Counted from the stretch's first letter, positions 25,790 to 34,320 are shown. The stretch: DNA of 38,728 bases from PGYR01 sp041675005 (GCA_041675005.1 JBAYUQ010000026.1:1-38728), one strand, 5' to 3'. A program made the numbers and translations. The notes: generated by a model not told the origin, from the sequence alone.

Positions 25790-26712
25790 TCTAATATACC
25801 TTCTTTATTACCTCTATATCCTGCTAGAAAATCGCGTATCTGCATAACTTTTTTCCCTTCAGGTTGGATTACTAATACTTTAACAGTTCCAGACGCAGTT
25901 TGTAACAGAAAATTATCATTTTTTATTAAATAATTCTTAGGTTTTGTGTGAATTTCTGATGAAATTTCACTTTTTAGCAATTTTACTTTCTTCCCTTCGA
26001 ACTCTGTCCATGCTCCTGGTATAGGAGACATCCCATTTATGAAGTTTTTCAAGTCCTCTGCACCCATATCAAAGTCAATTTTACAATCATCTCTGAATAT
26101 TTTTGGTGCTGGACTAGCCAAGCTATCATCTTGAGTTAATCTCTGATACTCTCCCGAAAGTAGTTGCTCGCAAGTCTCTACTGCCAGTTCTGCTGCTAAT
26201 GGCATAAGCTCATCGTGTAGCTCGCCCGCAGTCATCGATTCACCGATTGCTACTTCTCTAGTTCCTACTATATTGCCAGTGTCTATGTTCTCGTCGAGTA
26301 TGAACGAAGTAACACCACTTTTCTTTTCGCCTTTGATTATTGCCCAGTTAATAGGAGCAGCACCTCTGAACTTTGGAAGCAAGCTTGTATGTACGTTGAA
26401 CGAAGCAATTTTTGGTAAAGTGAACACTGCCGTTGGCAATATTCTGAATGCGACTATACAGAATATATCCGCATCTATTTCTTTCAGCTCATTGATGAAA
26501 TCTTCATCTTTTAGCGATACTGGTTGCAATACTCGCAATCCTAATTCCTCTGCTGCTGCTTTCACAGGAGAGGGCATCATCTTCTGCCCTCTACCTTTTG
26601 GTTTGTCAGGTACAGTTACTACAGCTGGTATCTCAAAACTCTCATACAGTGCTTTCAAGGTAGGCACAGAAAACTCTGGAGTTCCCATAAATACTATTTT
26701 GGGACGGCTCAT
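25786..26712 (-). CDS. fmt: Methionyl-tRNA formyltransferase
   Basis: A 308-residue enzyme that formylates initiator Met-tRNA using 10-formyl-tetrahydrofolate. The N-terminal Rossmann domain has VFMGTPEFSVPTL and VVTVPDKPKGRGQK. The catalytic segment NVHTSLLPKFRGAAPI contains the conserved Asn and His, and ILDENIDTG supplies the Asp. The C-terminal OB-like domain (about 205-300) binds tRNA. Four-base overlaps with both pfkA and dut indicate coupled translation. Confidence 0.96.
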   Translation of the reverse strand: MSRPKIVFMGTPEFSVPTLKALYESFEIPAVVTVPDKPKGRGQKMMPSPVKAAAEELGLRVLQPVSLKDEDFINELKEIDADIFCIVAFRILPTAVFTLPKIASFNVHTSLLPKFRGAAPINWAIIKGEKKSGVTSFILDENIDTGNIVGTREVAIGESMTAGELHDELMPLAAELAVETCEQLLSGEYQRLTQDDSLASPAPKIFRDDCKIDFDMGAEDLKNFINGMSPIPGAWTEFEGKKVKLLKSEISSEIHTKPKNYLIKNDNFLLQTASGTVKVLVIQPEGKKVMQIRDFLAGYRGNKEGILE

Positions 26713-27164
26713 TGCTTCACTCCAGTACTTCCGAAGCCGCCTTCTCCTCTGTCCGTCTCATCTAGAGACTCAACTTCGCTCCAACCAATATGCTCGTACT
26801 GAGCTATAACTAGCTGAGCGATTCTATCTCCACGTTCAATTGTGAAATCTGCTTCACCGAAGTTAGCTAGAATTATCTTTATCTCACCTCGGTAATCGCT
26901 ATCCACAGTGCCAGGGGCATTCAGAGCGAAAACACCATTTTTAGCTGCCAAACCACTACGTGAGCGAACTTGACATTCGTACCCACTCTCTAGCGCAATA
27001 GCCAAATTAGTAGGTATCATCTTAACTTCGCCGTGCTTTATAGTTATCGGCTCATCTGTAGTGGCATATACATCCATACCAGCCGAACCGCCTGTTGCGT
27101 AGCTAGGTAATGGCAAATCATTATACTTTTCGTTTATTCTTCTAATCTTTATTTTCATTATCAT
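26709..27164 (-). CDS. dut: dUTP diphosphatase
   Basis: A 151-residue trimeric dUTPase that splits dUTP to dUMP and pyrophosphate. All five motifs are present: AGMDVYA, RSRSGLA, NAPGTVDSDYRGEI, GDRIAQLVI and the C-terminal RGEGGFGSTG that closes the active site. Two ATGs, at 27164 and 27158, are possible; the second gives MKIKIRRINEKY and may be the true start. Either way the gene overlaps the 3' end of the rsmI-like gene by about 20 bases. Confidence 0.96.
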   Translation of the reverse strand: MIMKIKIRRINEKYNDLPLPSYATGGSAGMDVYATTDEPITIKHGEVKMIPTNLAIALESGYECQVRSRSGLAAKNGVFALNAPGTVDSDYRGEIKIILANFGEADFTIERGDRIAQLVIAQYEHIGWSEVESLDETDRGEGGFGSTGVKQ

Positions 27165-28608
27165 TTTTTGGTTTTTTATCTACTATTTCATCTTTTCTCC
27201 AACCAGCGAAATTACGCACCTCTTTCTCAGTGTTATCACCTGCATCTCTGCTTCTACGTTGGACTTGCGATCTACCTAATTCGTCTTTTCTACGAGGAAG
27301 TTTTTTTATATCATCGCGTCGTGGTCTAGACTCTCTATCGGAACGAGATTTATCGCCGTCTCTGCTTTGTCTTCTTGGAGGTCTATCTCCACCCCTATCA
27401 TCACGGTTGAATTTTGGTCTTTCGCCATCGCGGTCGTCTCTACGAGGTCTATCGTCATCTCTGCGAGCTCTGTCTGCGCCTTCCTCTTTTCTACGTCTGC
27501 CTATTCTATCTTCGCTGAATGGTCTAGCTTCACGATTGAAACGAGGTTTATCACCTCCGCCACCTTCTCTTCTTGGTGGTCTATCTCCACCTCTATCATC
27601 ACGGCTGAATCTTGGTCTGTCGCTACTACCACCATCTCTTCTCTGTGGTCTGTCGCTACTGCCGCCATCGCCTTCAGGGTTTTGACCCCGTCCTTCATTA
27701 CGTCTCGGGCTAGATGCACGAGGGAAACGAGGACGGTCTGCACGTTTTTCTTTGTGTACAAATCCTCCACGATCGTCTCTTCTCGGTCCGCGATCGTTTC
27801 TTCTATCGTCGAATCTAGGTGTACGGTCATCACGACTATCTTCGCCTTTGTCTCTGTATTCATAGCTCGGCTCAGAAGCACGTTCTACGTATTTAATTTT
27901 ATCCAAAGGTAGTCCAGAAGTATTACCTTGTATCACTAGGACAAATTCCATTTTCACTTTCTTGTCTAAGAATTTATCGTGAAGTTCTTGGATTGTACCA
28001 TAGTGATGAGTTTCGTTTTTCATAGTCAGATTGCAAGCTAGATATGCTCTCCTAGTTGGGATAACCTGTACAGCATCTTCTAACAAAGGCATAAGTCTAT
28101 AAGGAGTTTCAAGCAAACAGAATGTATCATCATTCATCGATAGTTTTCGTAGTTCGGCTACTCTCTCAGGCGAAGTGCGAGAGAGGAAACCAGCGAAATA
28201 GAATCGCTCAATATCGAACCCACAGCGTACCAATGCAGTCATAATGCTTGTAGCACCGGGTAGCACTTGCACATCCAGATTGCGGCTAACAGCAGTATTG
28301 ATAAGCTGATTGCCCGGATCGGCGAAAGCTGGAGTTCCACAATCAGAGATAAGAGCAATAGTTTTGCCTTCCTCTATCATCATTATGAACTCTGGGTAAC
28401 GCTCATCTTCACTTTTCACAGTTATGCTATCCAGTTCTTTGTCCAAACTGAAGTATTTCAGCAAAGCCGCAGCTTCTTTAAAATTCTCGCAAAGTATTAA
28501 ATCGGCTTCACGCAGAACGTTCAGGGCGCGTATTGTAATATCATTATAGTTACCGATAGGAGTTGATACTACGTACAGCCTACCTTCTTTTGGTGTTAAT
28601 TTACTCAA
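27142..28608 (-). CDS. RsmI-like SAM methyltransferase with long Arg/Asp/Gly tail
   Basis: A 488-residue protein from a TTG start (no in-frame ATG upstream). Residues 8-240 form the tetrapyrrole-methylase fold of RsmI, which 2'-O-methylates C1402 of 16S rRNA: LYVVSTPIGNYNDITIRAL, LISDCGTPAFADPG, LPGATSIMTALVRCGF, YFAGFLSR. Two canonical motifs differ: the usual EDTR reads ENFK, and the Ser-Asp-Ala-Gly-Thr stretch reads SDCGTPAF. It may therefore be a divergent paralogue. Residues about 250-488 are a low-complexity tail of RDDRGG, GGDRPPRR and GGDKPRFN units. Normal RsmI ends near 280 residues. The tail DNA holds 43-bp near-copies at 27379-27421 and 27577-27619. First gene of the six-gene operon. 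Confidence 0.85.
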   Translation of the reverse strand: MSKLTPKEGRLYVVSTPIGNYNDITIRALNVLREADLILCENFKEAAALLKYFSLDKELDSITVKSEDERYPEFIMMIEEGKTIALISDCGTPAFADPGNQLINTAVSRNLDVQVLPGATSIMTALVRCGFDIERFYFAGFLSRTSPERVAELRKLSMNDDTFCLLETPYRLMPLLEDAVQVIPTRRAYLACNLTMKNETHHYGTIQELHDKFLDKKVKMEFVLVIQGNTSGLPLDKIKYVERASEPSYEYRDKGEDSRDDRTPRFDDRRNDRGPRRDDRGGFVHKEKRADRPRFPRASSPRRNEGRGQNPEGDGGSSDRPQRRDGGSSDRPRFSRDDRGGDRPPRREGGGGDKPRFNREARPFSEDRIGRRRKEEGADRARRDDDRPRRDDRDGERPKFNRDDRGGDRPPRRQSRDGDKSRSDRESRPRRDDIKKLPRRKDELGRSQVQRRSRDAGDNTEKEVRNFAGWRKDEIVDKKPKNDNENKD

Positions 28609-28668
28609 TTTCGTATTTCTAGTTAGTTTACAGATTACAAATTAATGAAAATAACGCTCAACTCGAAG

Positions 28669-28722
28669 TATTCTTTTATAATAGGGGGTTGGGGTGGGGG
28701 GTTAGATAGGAATATTTTGTAA
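28669..28722 (+). promoter_or_regulatory. G-rich promoter-proximal element, copy 1
   Basis: The segment runs TATTC...ATA-GGGGG-TT-GGGG-T-GGGGGG-TTAG...AATATTTTGTAATTTGG. The G-tracts start 74 bases before the ATG of the TPR gene. A matching element is found at 30112-30169 at exactly the same distance from its gene. Quadruplex formation is possible but only by short tetrads, since three tracts rather than four carry three or more G. Confidence 0.5.
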
Positions 28723-28757
28723 TTTGGTTAAGAGGGATAATTTAAAATGCGAAAATC

Positions 28758-29576
28758 ATGAAAATAATAACAGTCATACTCACATTGTTCTTGGCATTAA
28801 ACGTATCTAGTCAAGAGACTCCATCAGAATACATTAAAAAAGCAAATAAGTATTTGTTTAATAAAGATTATGATGAAGCGTTAGAGTTATTTCAGTATGT
28901 GGTAGAAAACTTTCCTAATAATAAAGCTTACTCTAATGCATTATTAAATATTGGTTACATTCACTTTATTCAAGAAGATTATGATGAAGCAATCGAAATA
29001 TTTGAAGAAGTGCTTAATTTAAAGCCAGAAGAAGATATAAAATTGAACGGATACTCTTATTTAAAACATGATGCCTGTGCTATGATGAGTGATATTTATT
29101 ATGAAGAAGGAGAGTATGAAAGTTCATTATATTATTTATCTCTATCGGACACTACTTATCCTTATAGAGGTATGTGTGGCAATGGAAATGTAGAGATTGG
29201 TATACAAAGAGCTTTGAGATATTCAGAGCTTTATCTGGAATTGGATAATGAGACTAAAGCCATTGAGGCACTCATGGATTATGCTTTTACTGACCTTGCT
29301 AATAACGATGAAATCTTAGAAGAGCTAGAAGAATTATTAGATGGAAAAAAGAATTTAGTAGAAAAATTTGATGCTGCTGTTAATGATATGTATCCTAAAG
29401 CATTTGACAGAGATGGTGATAAATTTAAAATGTATTATTTTAAATTTTTAGATGCAGAAATTTGGGTTCCAAATAGTTATGAAGGCGGAACACGTACTTT
29501 TGATAAATTGAACGGCATGAAAGTTATGAAATCCTCAAGTTTTTATCAAATGATTAGTGAATTAGATAAACCATGA
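28758..29576 (+). CDS. Exported TPR-repeat protein
   Basis: A 272-residue protein with a signal peptide (MKIITVILTLFLALNVSSQ, cleavage after about 19). Three to four TPR units follow: YLFNKDYDEALELFQYVVEN, SNALLNIGYIHFIQEDYDEA and YYEEGEYESSLYYLS. TPR repeats bind protein partners, so it may be a periplasmic scaffold or a gliding/secretion accessory. The C-terminal third (about 180-272) is acidic, then ends in a segment with no family that I recognise. It is 182 bases downstream of the divergent rsmI-like gene and 61 bases before the next, short gene. Confidence 0.75.
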   Translation: MKIITVILTLFLALNVSSQETPSEYIKKANKYLFNKDYDEALELFQYVVENFPNNKAYSNALLNIGYIHFIQEDYDEAIEIFEEVLNLKPEEDIKLNGYSYLKHDACAMMSDIYYEEGEYESSLYYLSLSDTTYPYRGMCGNGNVEIGIQRALRYSELYLELDNETKAIEALMDYAFTDLANNDEILEELEELLDGKKNLVEKFDAAVNDMYPKAFDRDGDKFKMYYFKFLDAEIWVPNSYEGGTRTFDKLNGMKVMKSSSFYQMISELDKP

Positions 29577-29636
29577 CCAACCTCCCCCCAATAAAAGCGA
29601 CACAGAAGACATGCGACGAAGTAAAATAGAATTAAA

Positions 29637-30029
29637 ATGAAAAAACCAATAGAAATAATTATAAAAACCAAGCCCTCAGAAATTAGAATGGGGTCCCCAT
29701 ATAGTTTTTGTGAACTTGAATTTATTGGTACTGAATTAGATTTACCTACAAGTGATTGGCAAAATAAATTCACATGGTCGTTAGATAACAAGTGGCTAGT
29801 TTTAATACGATTTGATTTGATAGATAATAACCCAGGATTTAAATTCTATATAATTGATACAATAAATGATTCATTACAAGTATCTAAGAGAATACTAGGA
29901 TTGGTAAACACAATTAGAATTGATAAGAATACAATTCTTTACAATAAATTTTTACTAAATCGAGATAAGTCAACTAGGGAAAAATTATGTTGTAATACGA
30001 ATGAAGTGTATTTGATACAAAATAACTAA
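29637..30029 (+). CDS. Hypothetical protein, 130 residues
   Basis: A 130-residue protein with no signal peptide or membrane helix; MKKPIEIIIKTKPSEIRMGS opens it. Strand-forming patterns (YSFCELEFIG, WLVLIRFDLID, FKFYIIDTIN) point to a small beta-rich fold. One Cys pair (LCCN) sits near the end. I do not recognise the family. It lies between the TPR gene and a beta-barrel gene on the same strand, but a 173-base gap with its own promoter-like element follows it, so operon membership with the barrel is doubtful. Confidence 0.55.
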   Translation: MKKPIEIIIKTKPSEIRMGSPYSFCELEFIGTELDLPTSDWQNKFTWSLDNKWLVLIRFDLIDNNPGFKFYIIDTINDSLQVSKRILGLVNTIRIDKNTILYNKFLLNRDKSTREKLCCNTNEVYLIQNN

Positions 30030-30111
30030 ACTCCCTCCGAAAACTCACCGATGCAAAGAGCTATTCTGAATTGAAGACGGAAGTAGATAGCATTAGTAAG
30101 TAACTAAAGAG

Positions 30112-30169
30112 TATTCCATTAGAATATTGGGTTTGGGTGAGGGTTGGATTGGTATTTTTTGTATATTTG
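30112..30169 (+). promoter_or_regulatory. G-rich promoter-proximal element, copy 2
   Basis: The order TATTC...ATATT-GGG-TTT-GGG-TGA-GGG-TTGG...TATTTTTTG-TATATTTG repeats that of 28669-28722. TATATTTG (30162-30169) matches the -7 consensus TAnnTTTG and precedes the barrel ATG by 33 bases, so the G-tracts lie just upstream of a likely promoter. Confidence 0.5.
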
Positions 30170-30202
30170 CTAAACCAAACGATGAAATAAGGGAATAGGA
30201 AA

Positions 30203-30841
30203 ATGAAAAATATTATATTTACAACTGTAGCTTTATTTGTTCTACTTGGGACAGCTTTATCTGCAGAGAGTGGTAATACAGTAGGTGTGAAACTGAATAA
30301 ATCGATTATAGTTGTATCTGAGGACATTAGTTACTTAGATGGTAATAATGACCAAAGGCAAGGTGAGTTAATGTCAAATACAATTGGGTTTGGTGCTAAC
30401 TTAGTTTATAAAATTAGAAATAATTATTATTTGGATGTCACATTAGCTTATACATCCTATTCTTTCAGCAACATACCTATATATAAAGACAATAAAGAAT
30501 TGGAAGCTAGCTCAATAGATTTAATTGTTGATTATAGCTATTATCTTTCTTCATTCGATGAGTTCACACCTTACGTAGCATTTGGTGGTGGATTTGTATT
30601 CATGACTTCGAACGAAAGTGAGTTAACGTATATTAAAGATACTGGGGGTGTGAATTTCCTTGAAGAATCAGATACTTATTTGAGTGAAATGAGCTTACTA
30701 CTAAATGCAAAGATTGGTTTGCATATACCAGTTAACGAGAAGTTTGTAGTAAATACAGAATTTGATTTTGTTGCAGTACTTTCGACTAATTATGGAGTCA
30801 TCCCCAAGCTGTCAATTGGTGGTTCTTATATTTTTAATTGA
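30203..30841 (+). CDS. Outer-membrane beta-barrel protein (paralogue of the gene at 37902)
   Basis: A 212-residue exported protein with a signal peptide (about 1-21, ending LSA). It has eight-strand barrel-like periodicity: GFGANLVYKI, YYLDVTLAYTSYSF, FDEFTPYVAFGGGFVFM, LLLNAKIGLHIPVNEKFVVN, GVIPKLSIGGSYIF. The C-terminal strand ends near an aromatic residue. The gene at 37902 shares its architecture and phrases (DEFTPY, LFPINEN versus LHIPVNEK, IPKLSIGGSY versus IPKLQVGGVY). Small OmpA/OprF-like or opacity-type barrels have this size; ligand unknown. Confidence 0.75.
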   Translation: MKNIIFTTVALFVLLGTALSAESGNTVGVKLNKSIIVVSEDISYLDGNNDQRQGELMSNTIGFGANLVYKIRNNYYLDVTLAYTSYSFSNIPIYKDNKELEASSIDLIVDYSYYLSSFDEFTPYVAFGGGFVFMTSNESELTYIKDTGGVNFLEESDTYLSEMSLLLNAKIGLHIPVNEKFVVNTEFDFVAVLSTNYGVIPKLSIGGSYIFN

Positions 30842-30860
30842 TGCTATTTTGGATTGCTAA

Positions 30861-31385
30861 TTACCCCTCGTACCTCTGAACTACTAGTGGGTAACAATCA
30901 CTATTTCCTTCGCTGTCTTCGTAGATTAGGTAGTAAACACCAGTTACAATTTCTTTAAGGTCAACATTGATTGAATATGTTCCGACATTAACTTCGCCAG
31001 AATATAAGCTTTTTTTGAAGTAAGTCTCGTGCTGTATTAACCTTGGTGTAACTGTAAAGCCAGAAGTACTCAAACTATCTAGAAATTCATCATCTCCAAT
31101 TGCAGTTTCTATGAAAATCTCAACTGTACGTTTGCTATCCGTAAAAAAGTCTATAGTTGTCCCAAATGCTGTGGGGTTAGGGAATGTAGAAAATGAAATC
31201 GTGTCAATTCGGGTGCATGCATTCTTACTCGTATTTCCTATCACACCAGCTCTCTGACTGTTTTCTAAAGTCCTCTCTAGTCCATAAACAGTTTTAAAAC
31301 GCTCATCTTTCTGAACTTTCGATGGATCTTCATTACAGCTTAGAATTAGTATGAAGATTGGTAATATGTAAAGTAGTTTTTTCAT
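30861..31385 (-). CDS. Lipoprotein with PNP-motif beta domain, duplicate 1
   Basis: A 174-residue lipoprotein; the signal ends IFILILSC with lipidated Cys17, followed by NEDPSK. A helical ERFKTVYGLERTLENSQRAG segment is followed by FSTFPNPTAFGTTIDFF and then RTVEIFIETA, a beta-sandwich like the C-terminal T9SS sorting domain, ending in TGVYYLIYEDSEGNSDCYPL. Its neighbour at 31420 is clearly a duplicate (similar signal, VYGLE versus IYGIE, FPNP, VEIFIETA versus VEVSIETA). The gap between the two genes is only 34 bases. Confidence 0.75.
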   Translation of the reverse strand: MKKLLYILPIFILILSCNEDPSKVQKDERFKTVYGLERTLENSQRAGVIGNTSKNACTRIDTISFSTFPNPTAFGTTIDFFTDSKRTVEIFIETAIGDDEFLDSLSTSGFTVTPRLIQHETYFKKSLYSGEVNVGTYSINVDLKEIVTGVYYLIYEDSEGNSDCYPLVVQRYEG

Positions 31386-31419
31386 AAAGTTGTAATCCTG
31401 TTGATATTTAGTAATCTAT

Positions 31420-31935
31420 TCATTCTTTAATACTCGGGATAATTACAAAAGGAAAACAGGCAGTATTACCGCTATTGTCTTTTATATTTATAATATACGC
31501 ACCTGGTTTGAATATATACATTAAATGCAAAACACTGTTTGTACCTTTTGATTGTGTCTCTGTGTAAAACACAAAATTACGATATTCGCTATGATTTCTT
31601 ATTTCATATCCATTATCGAGCAACTGTTTTTTTAATTCTTCGGATGCTTTAGCAGTCTCAATCGATACTTCTACTTCTTTTTCTTCATCTATATTATATT
31701 GAATAAATGTACTCGTTGCTTCTGAAGGATTAGGAAATGCCACTAGTTTGAATTCATTTTCTTTACAAGGGTTATCATCAAGAAACCCAATATCTCCAGC
31801 TTTTTCCCCGTTTTGATATAGTTGCTCTATCCCATATATAGTTTTTACTCGTACATCATCATCAAATTTAACTGGATCATCGCTACAACTAATTAGTATC
31901 AATAGGATTGGTAATATGTAAAGTAGTTTTTTCAT
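31420..31935 (-). CDS. Lipoprotein with PNP-motif beta domain, duplicate 2
   Basis: A 171-residue lipoprotein read from the ATG at 31935; starting there gives MKKLLYILPILLILISCSDD with lipidated Cys17, while a longer reading would cross the SulP terminator. It repeats the design of duplicate 1: RVKTIYGIEQLYQNGEKAG, LVAFPNPSEATSTFIQ, VEVSIETAKAS and PGAYIINIKDNSGNTACFP. The two starts share the same nucleotides around MKKLLYILP. It is transcribed first of the pair. Function unknown; the fold suggests a surface-exposed beta domain anchored by lipid. Confidence 0.75.
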   Translation of the reverse strand: MKKLLYILPILLILISCSDDPVKFDDDVRVKTIYGIEQLYQNGEKAGDIGFLDDNPCKENEFKLVAFPNPSEATSTFIQYNIDEEKEVEVSIETAKASEELKKQLLDNGYEIRNHSEYRNFVFYTETQSKGTNSVLHLMYIFKPGAYIINIKDNSGNTACFPFVIIPSIKE

Positions 31936-31992
31936 TGATTTTCCTGTTGTCTCAATTGCGTATAAGTCTAAAATAACAAAAGTTAAAGATAT

Positions 31993-32025
31993 AAAAAAAG
32001 CCATTCTACAACTAAGTAAAATGGC
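31993..32025 (-). terminator. Intrinsic terminator of the SulP gene
   Basis: GCCATTCTAC (32000-32009) pairs with GTAAAATGGC (32016-32025) with one mismatch, and the minus strand continues into seven T (complement of 31993-31999). It separates the transporter from the lipoprotein pair. Confidence 0.85.
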
Positions 32026-32050
32026 ATTAGAATGTTATTTAATTCAGAAT

Positions 32051-33658
32051 TTATTTCTTTGGTACACCAACTACTAACTCATTAAACTCATCCAAAGGAT
32101 CTTTAGTTTTCATCGCTTCACCTAGACCAATGACATTAACTGATATATTCATTGTCAAAGCATGTTCCTTAAAATCTTCAATAATCTCTATTACATCAGG
32201 GTGAATAAACTTAGTTCGTGTAGCATCAATATCTAGTTTAGTTCTCATCGGAATTTGATCTAATGTTCTTAGTATCCCTGCTTTATTTAGAAAACTAACC
32301 TCTTCAGATAATCTGAGTGTTAAGTGATTTCCTTCAGCATTTCCCTTCACTATTTCGTAAGGAGACTTGTAGTTTTTCCAGAGTATTTGAACTATTGCAA
32401 CTGACATACCAAGTCCAATACCTATCAGTAAATCTGTGAATACAATACCTATAATTGTTACAACAAAAGGTAAAAACTCATTTAGTCCTTTTTTATACAT
32501 TTGCATGAATAAGGCAGGTTTTGCTAATTTGTAACCAACTACAAATAGTATAGCTGCTAAACTCGCAAGTGGAATATAATTAAGTACGTTTGGAATAGCA
32601 ATGGCACAAAATAGTAGCAAAACTCCATGCATAATGGCAGACGCTTTTGTTTTACCCCCCGATTGGATATTAGCAGAGCTTCGTACGATTACTTGTGTAA
32701 CTGGTAATCCACCTATCATTCCTGAAACTATATTACCTACTCCTTGTGCAGTCAACTCTCTATTCGTAGGAGTAACTCTTTTCTGTGGATCTAGTTTGTC
32801 TGTTGCTTCTACACTCAGTAGTGTTTCCAAGCTAGCAACTACGGCTATTGTAAATGCAATTGAATAGACTGCTGGATTATTCAACTGACTAAAATCTGGT
32901 AAAGTAAATTGTGAAATAAACCCACTGAATGATTCTGCAACTGGAATATTCACTAATTGTTTTGGCAATAATGCTAATCCTGGTATTTCTTGGAAAATAA
33001 TTCCGAGTGTAATACCAACTATTACAGCGACTAGAGGTCCTTGAACTAGTTTTAACGCCTTTATATTTTTGATAAAAGGTCTATCCCAAAGTATTAAAAT
33101 AGCTAGTGAAACTGCTGCAATAATCAATGCCCCTTCATTAATATAGTTAACCATATTGATTAATTCACTAAATGTGTTCTGTCCATCGGATTGTATAAAA
33201 CCCAAATCACCTTCGAAATCTGCATCATATCCGAATGCGTGTGGAATTTGTTTAAGAATTATAATAATTCCTATACCTGATAACATCCCTTTAATAACAG
33301 ATGTTGGGAAATAGTACCCAATTACTCCTGCTTTAGCAATACCCAAAATAATCTGGAATATCCCTGCTATAACTACAGCAAGTAAAAATATATCATAAGC
33401 ACCTAACTCTTGGATAGCTACTAATACTATCACAGCAAGACCAGCGGCAGGACCACTAACTCCTAACGACGATTTACTAATAGCACCTACTACTATGCCA
33501 CCAACTATTCCAGATATAATACCTGAGAATAGTGGTGCTCCCGAAGCAAGTGCAATACCCAAACATAGTGGTATAGCAACTAATAGTACTACTATACTTG
33601 CAGGTAAATCACTTTTTATATTATCTAAAAATTTTTCTTTATTTGAATTCATATCCAT
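32051..33658 (-). CDS. SulP-family anion transporter
   Basis: About 535 residues of an inner-membrane SLC26/SulP transporter, probably for sulfate, bicarbonate or a similar anion. Ten or more hydrophobic segments are visible. LPASIVVLLVAIPLCLGIAL leads into ASGAPLFSGIISGIVGG, SGPAAGLAVIVL and SVEATDKLDPQKRVTPTNREL, all SulP hallmarks. The C-terminal part (about 430-535) is a STAS domain, with KLDIDATRTKFIHPDVIEII. I preferred ATG 33658 (MDMNSNKEK) to the TTG at 33664. No carbonic anhydrase gene is adjacent, so the substrate stays open. Confidence 0.9.
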   Translation of the reverse strand: MDMNSNKEKFLDNIKSDLPASIVVLLVAIPLCLGIALASGAPLFSGIISGIVGGIVVGAISKSSLGVSGPAAGLAVIVLVAIQELGAYDIFLLAVVIAGIFQIILGIAKAGVIGYYFPTSVIKGMLSGIGIIIILKQIPHAFGYDADFEGDLGFIQSDGQNTFSELINMVNYINEGALIIAAVSLAILILWDRPFIKNIKALKLVQGPLVAVIVGITLGIIFQEIPGLALLPKQLVNIPVAESFSGFISQFTLPDFSQLNNPAVYSIAFTIAVVASLETLLSVEATDKLDPQKRVTPTNRELTAQGVGNIVSGMIGGLPVTQVIVRSSANIQSGGKTKASAIMHGVLLLFCAIAIPNVLNYIPLASLAAILFVVGYKLAKPALFMQMYKKGLNEFLPFVVTIIGIVFTDLLIGIGLGMSVAIVQILWKNYKSPYEIVKGNAEGNHLTLRLSEEVSFLNKAGILRTLDQIPMRTKLDIDATRTKFIHPDVIEIIEDFKEHALTMNISVNVIGLGEAMKTKDPLDEFNELVVGVPKK

Positions 33659-33763
33659 ACACAAACTATACGCTTACCAGCTAAGGTAAACTTATTAATA
33701 ATTACTACGAAATAGACCCAAATAAGAGCTATTCGCAATTTTTTAATAAACCGTTACTTTTGA

Positions 33764-34108
33764 TTAAACTGATTGTATTAGTGTATATTCGGGAGGAGGA
33801 GTACAAACTTCAGGGATATAGTCTGCATATTGTTTGAGGTTATAGGTAATAGATGACAAGTGGGAGTTAAGTTCAGATAGAAACTTATAAAGTTCATCTA
33901 TAGAATAATATGCACCAACTTTGTTCTTTGTTTTTCCACTATGAGTTTCATTCTCTTCTTCATTTAATTCGTTAATAGATATATTAGCCCTTGCTAACAT
34001 CTCTCCGAAGTAAGGGAAAGTAGAAGTGGAGACGAACAACAAAAGTCCAATCATGAACAATGACCGGAACTTATTTTTCTTATATATATGTAATGTTATT
34101 CTTTTCAA
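33764..34108 (-). CDS. Small membrane-anchored protein of unknown function
   Basis: A 114-residue protein from a TTG start. A basic N-terminus (KRITLHIYKKNKFR) leads into one hydrophobic segment (about 17-33), then an acidic stretch (NELNEEENETHSGKTKNK) and a helix-forming DELYKFLSELNSHLSSI. It ends in EVCTPPPEYTLIQSV, with a proline-rich TPPPE sequence often seen near the ends of small FCB envelope proteins. Family not recognised. It lies 105 bases upstream of the SulP gene on the same strand, so a link is possible. Confidence 0.55.
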   Translation of the reverse strand: MKRITLHIYKKNKFRSLFMIGLLLFVSTSTFPYFGEMLARANISINELNEEENETHSGKTKNKVGAYYSIDELYKFLSELNSHLSSITYNLKQYADYIPEVCTPPPEYTLIQSV

Positions 34109-34254
34109 TATTATAAAAATCTATTAGAGACACTTTTTATTTTTTTAAATATACGAATAAACTAACAAATATATTGGAAAATAATATTTCTAAGCCCCTC
34201 ATAATTACTACAATCAATACAATATTTGACAGGGAAATATTACAAATCTGGATT

Positions 34255-34320
34255 CTATTGACTGAATTACCATTAATTGCGTCAGTGTGCTGACTGTATT
34301 ACTAGTAATTCAGTCAATAG
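34255..34320. promoter_or_regulatory. Long near-symmetric hairpin upstream of the DEAD-box gene
   Basis: CTATTGACTGAATTAC (34255-34270) and GTAATTCAGTCAATAG (34305-34320) are perfect 16-base complements. Inside, TAAT/ATTA (34274-34277 and 34298-34301) and GTCAG/CTGAC (34281-34285 and 34290-34294) pair around a TGTG loop, giving one elaborate stem with two 3x3 internal loops. The first start lies 136 bases downstream. A weak -7-like TAATCTTTG (34342-34350) sits between, so the element could be a DNA operator or an RNA leader. The remainder of 34109-34455 is AT-rich with no gene. Confidence 0.75.

Noticed and set aside
27230..27912. Long alternative frames on both strands over the rsmI-like tail
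   Set aside because: They arise because the low-complexity Arg/Asp/Gly coding sequence lacks stops in other frames. The minus-strand frame continuous with the methyltransferase domain is the real one.
28684..28701. Firm three-tetrad G-quadruplex
   Set aside because: Only three tracts of three or more G are present in a row; a fourth requires splitting a tract or using GG. Only weak potential is claimed.
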